Shown here piece after piece: positions 6,382-14,703 of a stretch of DNA of 25,100 nucleotides. The stretch comes from JBAJNN01 sp036881905. GTDB lineage: Bacteria; Pseudomonadota; Alphaproteobacteria; Rhizobiales; Im1. Both the position numbers and the translations under genes were made by a program. The notes under the pieces were generated by a model, which saw nothing but the letters and a program-made list of their open reading frames with translations, made no database searches and had not been told where the DNA came from. Numbering within the stretch: position 1 is the stretch's first letter; each line of letters opens with the position of its first letter. Location: the NCBI GenBank assembly GCA_036881905.1, contig JBAJNN010000029.1, forward strand, positions 1 through 25,100. Direction: 5' to 3'.

Positions 6382-7986
6382 ATGAGTGTGACAGAGCCAG
6401 TGGCGACCCTGAAGAAAGTTGCCGCCATAGCGACGGTTTTAGGGCTTGCCCTGCCATCGGCGGCCTCGGCCGAAATGATCTACCATCGCGGTAACGGGGC
6501 TGACCCTAATACACTCGATCCGGCAAAGACCTCGATCAATGTCGAGTTGAATATCCTGTCCGATCTTTTGGAGGGGCTTGTGACCTATGACACTTCCGGC
6601 GCGGCCTATCCCGGCGTGGCCAAGAGCTGGGACATATCCGATGACGACTTGATCTATACCTTCCATTTTCGCAACGACGCCAAATGGTCGAATGGCGAAC
6701 CGGTCACGGCGGGTGATTTCGTGTTTTCGTTGCGTCGCGTTATGACACCGGCCATCGGGTCCACATATGCCACTTTGCTCTATCCCATCAGGAATGCCAA
6801 AGCCGTCAACATCGGCAAACTCGATCCGTCCAAACTCGGCGTGAGGGCGATCGACGATAAAACGCTCGAAATCACGTTAGAGGCCCCGACGCCCTATTTC
6901 ATTGACACGCTGGACTTGTTTCCCGCGTTGCCGGTCTATCCGCCTTCCGTGAAAAAATATGGCGACGAGTTCGTCAAGCCGGGCCATATGGTCTCCAACG
7001 GCGCCTATAAGCTCGAAAGCTTTAGACTGAATGCGCAACTCACCGTGGTTAAGAATCCATATTTTCACGATGCCGAAAATGTCGCCATCGACAAGGTGAT
7101 TTACTATCCCACCCAGGATGAGGCGGCGGCGATCAGGCGTTTCGACGCCGGCGAGCTTGATTCCAATTATGGCGTGCCGGTGGATCAGATTGGCTGGCTG
7201 CGGGACCATTTCGGGCCCGAATTTCACCTGACGCCGGCTCCGGTCCTTGAATACTATGCCATCAACATGACCAAACCGCCTTTCGACGATATACGGGTGC
7301 GTCAGGCGCTTTCCATGGCGATCGACCGAAAATTTCTGGCCGAAAAAATCATGGAGGGTTCCGCGTTTCCGGCCTATAGTTTCGTGCCGCCGGGGCTGCC
7401 GCCCTATGGCGAGCCGGTCTATGTCGATTGGAAAGATGACTCTATTCTCGATCGCGAGGATGAAGCCGTCGCATTGCTTAAACAAGCCGGATACGGGCCG
7501 GACCATCCGCTCAAACTGACGATCCACTACAATACCAGCGACACCAGAAAAAAAGAGGCCTCCGCCATCGCCGATATGTGGCGCGAGATTGGCGTCGAGG
7601 TGAGTTTGATCAACACCGATACCGCCACGCATTACAGTCTTTTGCAGCGTCACGGCGATTTCGACATTGCCCGGGCCGGGTGGATTCCGGATTATCCCGA
7701 TGCTCAGACCTTTCTGGCCCTGATGAAAAGTGACAATCCCAGATTCAACTATGCCGGCTACGACAACCCCGATTATGACGCCTTGATGGCCAAGGCGGCC
7801 CGAACCGTCGATCCGGAAGCAAGAAAAGCCATTCTGCACCAGGCGCAAGCCATCATCGAGAAGGATACACCGAATATCCCCTTGCTGTATGATTCTTGGC
7901 GCTACCTGGTTTCCGACAAACTCAAAGGTTGGGTGGATAACGGCCCCGATATGCATTTGAGCCGCTGGATGCGGATCGAACGCTGA
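6382..7986 (+). CDS. Peptide ABC transporter substrate-binding protein, OppA-type (paralogue 3 of 4)
   Basis: A 534-residue SBP_bac_5 protein. The signal peptide (KKVAAIATVLGLALPSAASA) precedes EMIYHRGNGADPNTLDP. The family motifs are WSNGEPVTAGDFVFS, VRQALSMAIDRKF and GWIPDYPDAQTFLALM. A strong Shine-Dalgarno sequence, AAGGAG (6367-6372), lies 9 bases before ATG 6382. Residues about 140-230 are nearly identical to paralogue 4, also at DNA level. The segment around residues 225-330 (VDQIGWLRDHFGPEF, EGSAFPAYSFVPPGLPPYG) is distinct from all other copies. This pattern suggests exchange between paralogues together with selection on the ligand-facing part. Only 86 bp separates it from paralogue 4, so the two are probably one transcript. 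Confidence 0.88.
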   Translation: MSVTEPVATLKKVAAIATVLGLALPSAASAEMIYHRGNGADPNTLDPAKTSINVELNILSDLLEGLVTYDTSGAAYPGVAKSWDISDDDLIYTFHFRNDAKWSNGEPVTAGDFVFSLRRVMTPAIGSTYATLLYPIRNAKAVNIGKLDPSKLGVRAIDDKTLEITLEAPTPYFIDTLDLFPALPVYPPSVKKYGDEFVKPGHMVSNGAYKLESFRLNAQLTVVKNPYFHDAENVAIDKVIYYPTQDEAAAIRRFDAGELDSNYGVPVDQIGWLRDHFGPEFHLTPAPVLEYYAINMTKPPFDDIRVRQALSMAIDRKFLAEKIMEGSAFPAYSFVPPGLPPYGEPVYVDWKDDSILDREDEAVALLKQAGYGPDHPLKLTIHYNTSDTRKKEASAIADMWREIGVEVSLINTDTATHYSLLQRHGDFDIARAGWIPDYPDAQTFLALMKSDNPRFNYAGYDNPDYDALMAKAARTVDPEARKAILHQAQAIIEKDTPNIPLLYDSWRYLVSDKLKGWVDNGPDMHLSRWMRIER

Positions 7987-8072
7987 CACTGGTTTTTATC
8001 ATTTAGGGCGGCGACGGAATGGGCCGGTCCACCGCCTCCCGAGCCTTGAGCGAAACGAAGGGAGTGATTGCG

Positions 8073-9656
8073 ATGAAAAGGCTTCGCATCCCTGTCGCCG
8101 CCGCGCTTTTAGCCTTGACCTTGGCCGGGACGGCTGTTGCCGAAATGGTCTATCACCGCGGCAATGGCGGCGACCCCGAGACATTGGACCCGCAGAAAAC
8201 CGCCACTCTGATCGAAGGCTATATCCTTCACGATCTTTATGAAGGCCTCGTGACCCACAACGCCGCGGCCGAAATTATTCCCGGCGTAGCAAAATCATGG
8301 GAAATATCCGGCAACGGAACCGTTTACATCTTTCATTTTCGCAACAATGCCAGATGGTCAAACGGCAAGCCGGTGACGGCGGGCGATTTCACCTTTTCAT
8401 TCCACCGCTTGCTGGCGCCGCAAACCGCGGCGGTCTATGCCTCGCTCTATTATCCCATCAGGAATGCAAAAGCGGTCAATAGCGGTGCGCTCGATCCGTC
8501 CAAACTCGGTGTAAGGGCGATTGACGACAAGACGCTCGAAATCACCCTTGAGGCTCCGACTCCCTATTTTATCGAGGTGCTGGCCCAGCCGACGGCCGTG
8601 CCGGTCTATCCGCCTTCCGTGAAAAAACATGGCGACGAGTTCGTCAAGCCGGACCATATGGTCTCCAACGGCGCCTATAAGCTCGAAAGAGCCCTGCCGA
8701 ATACCCAAGTGACGATCGTCAAAAACCCCTATTTTCACGATGCCGAAAATGTCGCCATCGACAAGGTGATTTTTTACCCCACCGATGATTATGCCGCGGT
8801 GCTTCGCCGTTTCAGCGTGGGAGAACTCGATTCGCAATACAATGCCCCGTTGGAACAGGCGCAATGGATGCGCAAGCATCTGGGGCGTCAATTTCACGTT
8901 TCCCCCCAGCTCGGCATCTATTATTACGCTTTGAACACCGAAAAGCCTCCCTTCGATGACAGGCGAGTGCGCCGTGCCCTTTCCATGGCAATCGACCGCA
9001 AGTTCCTGGCCGAGAAAATCTGGAATGGCGCCATGCTGCCGGGCTACAGCTTCGTGCCGCCGGGCATTCCGAATTACGGCGAGCCGGTCATGCTCGATTT
9101 TAAGGACCAGCTCATGTTCGACCGCGAGGATGAGGCCGTCGAACTGATGCGGAAAGCGGGGTACAGTCCTAAGCATCCGCTTAAGGTGCGGTTAAGCTAT
9201 TATACCGATGACAATGATGAGAAGACCGCTCTGGCCATTGCCGATATGTGGAAACCTCTCGGTGTTGACGTCGAATTCGTCAAAACCGACCACGCCGCCC
9301 ACTATGCCATGCTGCACAAACGGAGCGATTTCGACATTGCGCGGGCGGGCTGGTTGGCCGACTACCCCGATGCTCAGAACTTTCTGTTCCTCTTGCAAAG
9401 CGACAATCCGCATCAGAACTACGCGCGCTACCGGAATGCACAATTCGATGCCCTGATGGCCGAGGCGGCAAAGTCGCTGGATGCGAACAGGCGCAAGGCC
9501 ATTCTGCATGAGGCGCAAGCCAGGATCGAGCACGACGAACCGAATATCCCGCTTCTCTATTACGATTGTTTCAACCTTGTTTCCGACCGGCTCAAGGGGT
9601 GGGAGGACAACAGCCTCAATATTCATCTCAGCCGCTGGATGTGGATCGAACGCTGA
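8073..9656 (+). CDS. Peptide ABC transporter substrate-binding protein, OppA-type (paralogue 4 of 4)
   Basis: A 527-residue SBP_bac_5 protein. The signal peptide (MKRLRIPVAAALLALTLAGT, ending AVA) differs from those of the other three copies, while the mature start EMVYHRGNGGDPETLDP is shared with paralogue 1. ATG 8073 is preferred over ATG 8019 because AAGGGAG lies at the right distance and the signal peptide starts there. The middle resembles paralogue 3 (DPSKLGVRAIDDKTLEITL), while the following part resembles paralogue 1 (VRRALSMAIDR, then FLAEKIWN). The ligand-pocket motif GWLADYPDAQNFLFL is intact. There is no promoter module like those before paralogues 2 and 3. It is the last gene of the array; the next gene is an inverted pseudogene. 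Confidence 0.88.
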   Translation: MKRLRIPVAAALLALTLAGTAVAEMVYHRGNGGDPETLDPQKTATLIEGYILHDLYEGLVTHNAAAEIIPGVAKSWEISGNGTVYIFHFRNNARWSNGKPVTAGDFTFSFHRLLAPQTAAVYASLYYPIRNAKAVNSGALDPSKLGVRAIDDKTLEITLEAPTPYFIEVLAQPTAVPVYPPSVKKHGDEFVKPDHMVSNGAYKLERALPNTQVTIVKNPYFHDAENVAIDKVIFYPTDDYAAVLRRFSVGELDSQYNAPLEQAQWMRKHLGRQFHVSPQLGIYYYALNTEKPPFDDRRVRRALSMAIDRKFLAEKIWNGAMLPGYSFVPPGIPNYGEPVMLDFKDQLMFDREDEAVELMRKAGYSPKHPLKVRLSYYTDDNDEKTALAIADMWKPLGVDVEFVKTDHAAHYAMLHKRSDFDIARAGWLADYPDAQNFLFLLQSDNPHQNYARYRNAQFDALMAEAAKSLDANRRKAILHEAQARIEHDEPNIPLLYYDCFNLVSDRLKGWEDNSLNIHLSRWMWIER

Positions 9657-9747
9657 CGCCGGATCGTCGGCATTTTGAGAGAGCGGTGGTTTTGGCACCG
9701 GCCCTACCGCTTCACCCGGCATGCGGGAGCGGAGACGTCGATGACGT

Positions 9748-11033
9748 TCAATGATTGCCGATATGAAATATCTTCCACCGCATGAGCGTCATGATAACGA
9801 CAAGAAGACAAAGCGATGCAACGCTCATATAGGATGGCGCCATCGACATCGGAGGTTCCTAACGTTGCTGCCGTCAATACGGCACAGCCTCCTGTGACAG
9901 GTTGCATAAAACCCAGGAAACCCGAAGTTCTCACTCTGTGTTCCCCGAAGGCGCTCATGGCGTCGCCGAAAAAGAGAACGACAATAAACCCATATGCCGC
10001 GTTGACAAGCATGATTCCGATGATTGCAAGGTGTATGTTTGCGAAGCGACCCGACACCATCAAGAACAGCCCCATGGCCAAAATGATCGTTCCCGTCGCG
10101 GCCGATCGTATGCTGGACCAATACGACACGAGATAACCGCTTGAGAAACAGCTCAGAGCCAGCATGGCATGGGATGCCGATAACGCCAAACCGACCATTT
10201 CCGCCGACAACCCGGCCTCCCCGGAAAGGAGGAACGGCAGTTTTGCATTAACGGGACTAAAAGCAACTTGAAAAGACGCAACAGCCAATACGGGAAGAAT
10301 GAATTCGGGCCGTATCGCCAGTTGTTTCCAACCCGTTATCTTAGAGCATAATCCGATCCGGAGAAGCGAGGTCAGACCAAGATTACGCTTATGAAACAAA
10401 AAGCTGGAGTATGATTGCGATTCAATTTGGAGGCAATCCGCTCTAATGTTTCCTAGAACTGTCATGAAATTCGGGGGACTTGCCTTGCCGGCCAACTCAA
10501 TCTAGACCCCCGCAATGACGATGGGGATCGCAAGAACGATCATGGCCCATTGCCACCCCCAAAAGGCGACCAGCGCCCCGGTCACGAACGGTATAAAACA
10601 TTTGCGCAGTTTGCACCCCGCCGCTCGCCCACGCAAAGATGCGCTTGAATCCGCGGCGAGAAGTGGCTTGTCTCAATGCGACGCGGGTCGCGTTGGACCC
10701 GATGCTGTTGACGGCGCACAACGATACGAAAATGAGCGCAAATGGATAGGTAGCATTCGTCATGCACAACATTACGGACGCAACCGCAATATACAGACAG
10801 GATAGTGAAGCCGAACGGCGCAACCCGATCAGGGAAATTACGGGTATGGAGATCAACTGAAAAATGGCAAAGGCGACGAAACAGACTCCGATGATATTCT
10901 GGAACGCGGCGCTGGAAAATCTGTTGCTTTCAGCCATTCGCGGTATCAATGGCGCAAGAGCGCCGAAAAAGAGAGCGACCGCAACGAAACGCGCCGCAGT
11001 CGCCCATACGATATTTTTCGTGCTGGCAGTCAA
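9748..11033 (-). pseudogene. Broken MFS transporter gene
   Basis: Minus-strand remains of a 12-helix Major Facilitator Superfamily permease. The N-terminal half starts at a TTG (11033) with hydrophobic segments such as AARFVAVALFFGALAPLIPRM. Near 10600 the protein continues in another frame (FIPFVTGALVAFWGWQWAM), then meets an in-frame TAG at 10502-10504. The C-terminal half (GWKQLAIRPEFILPVLAVAS onward) follows an inserted 105-bp repeat (10342-10446) that is read through without a stop. A further frameshift near 9838 puts the last helix (SVASLCLLVVIMTLMRW) in a different frame, ending at the TGA at 9748-9750. With at least two frameshifts and a stop the gene is inactive. The substrate is unknown. 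A second repeat copy lies just upstream of the start and may have removed the original promoter or start codon. Confidence 0.8.
10342..10446 (-). repeat. Bipartite palindromic repeat, copy B, inside the MFS pseudogene
   Basis: A 105-bp element in inverted orientation relative to copies A and D, bounded by TTAGAGC and GCTCTAA (flanking bases included). It shares the right half (GGATCGGATTATGCTCTAA on the minus strand) with the other copies and the left hairpin type (GCGGATTGC with an AT-rich centre and a GCAATC arm) with copy A only. It lies exactly between the two halves of the transporter. Its length is a multiple of three and the host frame passes through it without a stop, adding about 35 codons. 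Confidence 0.85.
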
Positions 11034-11049
11034 GGCAAGCTCCGGCCCA

Positions 11050-11160
11050 TTAGAGCATAATCCGAGCTTGCCAAGCGAGAGCGAGGACGATCAAGATTAT
11101 GCTTATAAAGCAAAAGAATAGAGTGTTTTCCGTGATTCCATTGCCACGGAAAACGCTCTA
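11050..11160 (-). repeat. Bipartite palindromic repeat, copy C
   Basis: A 111-bp element bounded by TTAGAGC and GCTCTA. The half nearest 11160 is a strong hairpin: GTTTTCCGTG and CACGGAAAAC around a 10-base loop. The other half carries the shared AGCATAATC and GATTATGCT arms. It lies between the 5' end of the MFS pseudogene and the stop codon of the small gene at 11163-11429, only two bases from that stop, so its hairpin could also serve as a transcript end for that gene. Its left hairpin type is shared with copy D. Confidence 0.85.
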
Positions 11161-11162
11161 GC

Positions 11163-11429
11163 CTACGCAGCCAGTTTCCTTTTCTCGTCTTCACCGGAAC
11201 TTCTGCTCCTGCTACCGGAAAGCCATATGTTTATGAGTGCGCCATGTTGCGAATATCGCTCGGTAAGGTAATCTCCCGCAGCCTCCCACTTGCCGTCTTC
11301 CAGCCATTCCTGAGCTTTGCGGAAATCCTCGTAGGGAGTTGGCAGTTCCATGTGGAATTCAAAGGCGGTATGATTGTCCGGCGTTGCATAATCGCAAAAT
11401 ACGCGTGTGTTCAAGTAATATTGACCCAT
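11163..11429 (-). CDS. Small hypothetical protein
   Basis: An 88-residue protein of unknown function beginning MGQYYLNTRVFCDYATPDNH. It is rich in aromatic and acidic residues (EFHMELPTPYEDFRKAQEWLEDGKWEAAGDYL) and ends in a basic Ser/Arg/Lys tail (SGSRSRSSGEDEKRKLAA). There is no signal peptide or membrane segment. The central part looks like one or two amphipathic helices. ATG 11429 is chosen because AAGAGG precedes it at good distance; the frame is open much further upstream but that part looks non-coding. It stands alone on the minus strand between a repeat copy and the mla operon, which is divergent from it. I do not recognise the family. Confidence 0.6.
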   Translation of the reverse strand: MGQYYLNTRVFCDYATPDNHTAFEFHMELPTPYEDFRKAQEWLEDGKWEAAGDYLTERYSQHGALINIWLSGSRSRSSGEDEKRKLAA

Positions 11430-11786
11430 TTTGAACCTCTTTAGCGTTTGATTTTCAACAAACACTCTTTTCATTATATCATGCTGGCAAACGATCGTCG
11501 ACCGGCATTTCCCTCCGTTTAAATCCGACCTTTGCATAACAATCCAGCGTTGCGGAACACTGACATAGTGCTTGAGACGATCGAAAGCGGCGAACGGTTC
11601 GGGGAAGCACCGGTCCGCCGGAAGACTGAAACGGCGAGGCCGCCGGTTGCGGTGGCGTCGCCTGAGCATCTTCCGGCCATGGCGGTGCCGGCCCGTTGTC
11701 TTGTCAGGCCGGATCGTTTAAAAATATCCTACCTTAGAACCGTTATGGCAAACCGCGATCATCCGATCCGTATGAGGTTGTGACTG
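11430..11786. other. Intergenic stretch between divergent genes, no convincing gene
   Basis: About 357 bp between the small minus-strand gene and mlaE. Open frames on both strands cross it, but their translations are Arg- and Pro-rich and do not look like protein. The left end must hold the promoter of the small gene. A weak candidate for mlaE is TTGTCA (11701-11706), a 17-bp spacer and ATATCC (11724-11729). Confidence 0.5.
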
Positions 11787-12944
11787 TTGTTGAAACCGAT
11801 AAGACCAGAGTCCGGCAAGGCGACGACCGGGCCCCATATCAGTGTGGAGGATGGGCCCGAAGGCCTGATACTACGTCTCAAAGGCGACTGGCGCGATGGG
11901 GCCGGTTTGCCGGACAGTGCCTTCGTCGAAAACCTTCTGCATAAGGCGGGCCCTAATGCGCTAATCCTTGTTTCCGGCCGTGAAATCACCGGTTGGAGCA
12001 GTATCCTGCCGGCCTTTTTGTCCGCTCTCAGGGCCGAATGCGCGGCCTTGAATCTGCGGCTGCGGTTGGAGCATTTCCCCGAAGGCGTACACGCTCTGCT
12101 TAAGCTTTCATCGTGCCGCGCCGCCGCGCGGCCGGTAACACCGGAACGCAAGCAACCGCTCATGGCGATCAATTCGTGGCTTGTTAGGCCGTGGCGAGCC
12201 GGTGTGAATATTGCCGGGGCTGTCGGCGAGGTTGTGCTTGGCCTTTTTGCGGCATTTCAAACGTCTGGAAAAATGCGCGGCAGGGACTTTCGCCGCCAGC
12301 TGCTCGAAGTCGGTGTGCAAGCGCTCGCCATCGTTTCGCTGGTGAGTTTTCTGGTTGGGGCGATCTTAGGCTTTGTCGGCCTTGTCCAGCTTGAGATGTT
12401 CGGCGTCAGCATCTATGTCGCCGATCTGGTCGGGATTGCCATGGTGCGGGAAATGGCCGCGATCATGACCGCGATTATTATAGCCGGGCGTACCGGCGCG
12501 GCCTTTGCCGCCAATCTCGCCGCAATGCAGGCCAATGAGGAAATCGATGCACTAAAGACACTGGCGGTTTCTCCCGTCGAGCATCTCATCGTTCCCCGGG
12601 TGATCGCGCTCATTTTAATGATGCCGGTGCTTTATATCTATGCCTGTGCGGTCGGTATAATCGGCGGTATGGTGATCGCCATCACCTCTTCCGATATAAC
12701 GGTTCTTGCTTATCTTGACGAGACCCGCCAAGCCGTTGCCGCGAAGCAATTTATCATCGGTGGGATGAAAAGCGTTGTTTTCGGCGCGCTGGTGGGAATC
12801 GTGGGGTGTTATACCGGGCTGCGTGCCGGGCGCTCCGCCGCCGAAGTGAGCCGCGCGGCAACCTCGGCAGTGGTGAGCTGCATCGTCGGCGTCATTGCGC
12901 TCGACGCTATCTTCGCCCTATGCGCCAACGCATTGAAAGTGTAG
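11787..12944 (+). CDS. mlaE: STAS-domain-fused MlaE-family lipid ABC transporter permease
   Basis: A 385-residue protein. Residues about 15-105 form a STAS-like domain (HISVEDGPEGLILRLKGDW onward), which in alphaproteobacteria is often fused to the permease and in E. coli is the separate MlaB. The MlaE permease domain follows from about residue 130, with several membrane segments (ALAIVSLVSFLVGAILGFVG; VPRVIALILMMPVLYIYACA) and the conserved EIDALKTLAVSPVEHLIVPR loop that contacts the ATPase. The start is TTG 11787 with GAGG 9 bases upstream; the ATG at 11772 stops at once. It is the first gene of a compact four-gene operon. The system probably moves phospholipids between the inner and outer membranes to keep lipid asymmetry. 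The direction of transport is debated for this family. Confidence 0.9.
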   Translation: MLKPIRPESGKATTGPHISVEDGPEGLILRLKGDWRDGAGLPDSAFVENLLHKAGPNALILVSGREITGWSSILPAFLSALRAECAALNLRLRLEHFPEGVHALLKLSSCRAAARPVTPERKQPLMAINSWLVRPWRAGVNIAGAVGEVVLGLFAAFQTSGKMRGRDFRRQLLEVGVQALAIVSLVSFLVGAILGFVGLVQLEMFGVSIYVADLVGIAMVREMAAIMTAIIIAGRTGAAFAANLAAMQANEEIDALKTLAVSPVEHLIVPRVIALILMMPVLYIYACAVGIIGGMVIAITSSDITVLAYLDETRQAVAAKQFIIGGMKSVVFGALVGIVGCYTGLRAGRSAAEVSRAATSAVVSCIVGVIALDAIFALCANALKV

Positions 12945-12949
12945 ACATT

Positions 12950-13735
12950 ATGCCTATGGACGCACCGAGGATCGGGGTGGAAAACCTTGCCATGGCTTTC
13001 GGTGAAAAAGTCGTTCAAAAAGACGTCAGCTTTACGGTCGCAAACGGTTCAGTGTTTGCGATTATCGGCGGCTCGGGTTGCGGCAAGAGCACATTGCTCA
13101 AACATATGGTCGGCCTCGGCGCGCCATCGGCCGGGCATATTCTTTATGGCGATCAGGATCTCAATGCCCTTGGCGACAAGGACCGCAACCGTCTCTTGCG
13201 CCGGTTCGGCGTTCTGTTTCAGGCCAGTGCGTTGTGGAGTTCGATGACGGTTGCGGACAATATCGCCTTGCCGCTTGAGCTTTATTCATCCTGCTCGCCA
13301 CAAGCGATTGCGGATATTGTCGTGTTCAAACTGTCTCTGGTCGGTCTTGAGGGTTGTGGCGCCCTCATGCCATCGGAGCTGTCCGGCGGTATGCGCAAAC
13401 GCGCCGGGCTGGCGCGCGCGCTGGCCCTCGATCCGGAAATCCTGTTTCTCGATGAACCATCCGCCGGTCTCGATCCGGTCTCATCGCGCAATCTTGACGA
13501 GTTGATCGTGCAATTGCGCGAATGCCTTGGGGCTACGATCGTCATTGTCACCCATGAGCTGGCGAGTATTTTTACCATTGTGGATGATTGCGTGTTTCTC
13601 GATAGCGTCGCGGGAGGCGTGATCGCGCACGGTAACCCAGGACAGTTGCGCGATCATAGTGAGAACGCTATCGTGCGCGCCTTCCTCAACAGAGGCGAAT
13701 TCGACGGAACGAATCTCAGGGCGAGCCCATCATGA
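12950..13735 (+). CDS. mlaF: MlaF-family lipid ABC transporter ATP-binding protein
   Basis: A 261-residue ABC ATPase. Walker A GGSGCGKST is at residues 40-48, the Q-loop Gln at 91 (FGVLFQASALWSSMTV), the signature LSGGM at 144-148, Walker B ILFLDEP at 163-169 and the switch His at 202 (VTHEL). FQ-SALF/W-SMTV and SGGMRKRAGLARA are typical of the Mla/Mce ATPase subfamily. ATG 12950 lies 5 bp after mlaE; an ATG at 12956 is also possible. It overlaps mlaD by four bases (ATGA), so translation is likely coupled. It supplies ATP hydrolysis to the permease encoded just upstream. Confidence 0.92.
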   Translation: MPMDAPRIGVENLAMAFGEKVVQKDVSFTVANGSVFAIIGGSGCGKSTLLKHMVGLGAPSAGHILYGDQDLNALGDKDRNRLLRRFGVLFQASALWSSMTVADNIALPLELYSSCSPQAIADIVVFKLSLVGLEGCGALMPSELSGGMRKRAGLARALALDPEILFLDEPSAGLDPVSSRNLDELIVQLRECLGATIVIVTHELASIFTIVDDCVFLDSVAGGVIAHGNPGQLRDHSENAIVRAFLNRGEFDGTNLRASPS

Positions 13736-14703
13736 GAAAAAACCGGACCGCTATCGGCATTGGATTGTTTATTCTGGGGGGGGGCCTTGTCCTCGCCCTT
13801 GGCATTATTTTCTTCGGCGGTGACAGTATGTTTTCGGGCAGGCTGCCTGCGGTGATCTTCTTCGACAGCTCGGTTGCGGGTCTCCAGCCGGGTGCGCCGG
13901 TGACGTTTCAAGGCGTCGTTGTGGGGGAAGTTCGTCGCGTTGCCCTGGAGGTCAATATTGATCGGCGTTCCGCGCATATCCCGGTCTATATCGAGATCGA
14001 CAGCGAGGATTTGAGCATAACTGACAAGACAGGCGAAATGAAACCGGCCGCCATTGCGCAATTGGTCAAACAGGGGCTGTGCGCTCAGCTTGAGATGCAA
14101 AGTTGGGTGACCGGCAGGCTGATGATCAATCTTTACTTTGACGATAAAATCCACCCCTCCAAGGCAAACCGGGTGGGCGGAATCCCCGAAATACCGGCGG
14201 CGAAATCAACCCTCGATCAGCTCAGGGAAGGTGTGTCTGAACTCGATATCGGCGAGGTACTGGCCCGAATCGAACAGGCCCTCGAAACCATTGAACACTT
14301 TACCGTCAACGCTAATGATGAGGTTGTAAAGGTCAGCGGCAGTCTGGTAAAAACCTCCGATGATGCCGATCGCCTGGTGAGAACATTGCAAGATACGGTT
14401 GTGAAGCTCGATAGCCGGATCGACGCGACACTTGCGGGGATCAAAGCGCTGGCCGGCGCAACAAGCGCCCAGCTGTCCGAGCGGGGCGGGCAGCTTAAAG
14501 TGCTGATCAAGACGGCCCGTCAGGCCGCCAATGCCATCAGGGGTACAGCAAGCGATATGAACACACTCATCCAACCGCAGGGGCAGATTGCGAGAGACCT
14601 TGAATCGGCATTGCGCGATCTGACCGCCACAGCGTCATCCTTGCGCTCTTTCGCGCGTCAAATCGAACGCAATCCGAACGCACTGCTTTTGGGGAGTCCG
14701 TAA
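13732..14703 (+). CDS. mlaD: MlaD-family MCE-domain protein
   Basis: A 323-residue protein. A short cytoplasmic N-terminus is followed by one membrane helix (residues about 8-28) and a periplasmic MCE domain (about 38-125: VIFFDSSVAGLQPGAPVTFQGVVVGEV and the remainder). The long C-terminal part (about 165-310) is helical and probably coiled-coil, with repeated heptad-like stretches, as in MCE proteins that form hexameric tubes or rings. It is longer than E. coli MlaD (183 residues), closer to single-MCE proteins with long tails. It starts in the last codons of mlaF and its stop overlaps the next ATG (TAATG). A run of nine G in the membrane-helix codons (13776-13784) is a possible slippage site. 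Confidence 0.9.
   Translation: MRKNRTAIGIGLFILGGGLVLALGIIFFGGDSMFSGRLPAVIFFDSSVAGLQPGAPVTFQGVVVGEVRRVALEVNIDRRSAHIPVYIEIDSEDLSITDKTGEMKPAAIAQLVKQGLCAQLEMQSWVTGRLMINLYFDDKIHPSKANRVGGIPEIPAAKSTLDQLREGVSELDIGEVLARIEQALETIEHFTVNANDEVVKVSGSLVKTSDDADRLVRTLQDTVVKLDSRIDATLAGIKALAGATSAQLSERGGQLKVLIKTARQAANAIRGTASDMNTLIQPQGQIARDLESALRDLTATASSLRSFARQIERNPNALLLGSP
13776..13784 (+). repeat. Nine-base G tract within mlaD
   Basis: An uninterrupted run of nine G inside codons 15-18 of mlaD (Leu-Gly-Gly-Gly), in the membrane helix. Gain or loss of one G would shift the frame right after the helix begins and abolish the MCE domain. Tracts of this kind cause phase variation in other bacteria; whether this one varies is unknown. 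A sequencing or assembly miscount is also possible, but the current length keeps the frame. Confidence 0.6.

Noticed and set aside
6877..7989. A 370-codon open frame antisense to oppA paralogue 3
   Set aside because: It mirrors the codon pattern of the sense gene; similar antisense frames occur in the other paralogues. There is no independent start signal or recognisable domain.
8397..9176. A 259-codon open frame antisense to oppA paralogue 4
   Set aside because: The same antisense-shadow effect as in paralogue 3.
9660..9745. Inverted repeat AGCGGT...ACCGCT after the last oppA gene as a terminator
   Set aside because: A 6-bp stem with an 18-base loop and no T-run is too weak to call.
11430..11786. 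Open frames on both strands upstream of mlaE, including a long 5' extension of the small minus-strand gene
   Set aside because: The translations are Arg/Pro-rich and unlike protein, and a good ribosome binding site marks ATG 11429 instead.
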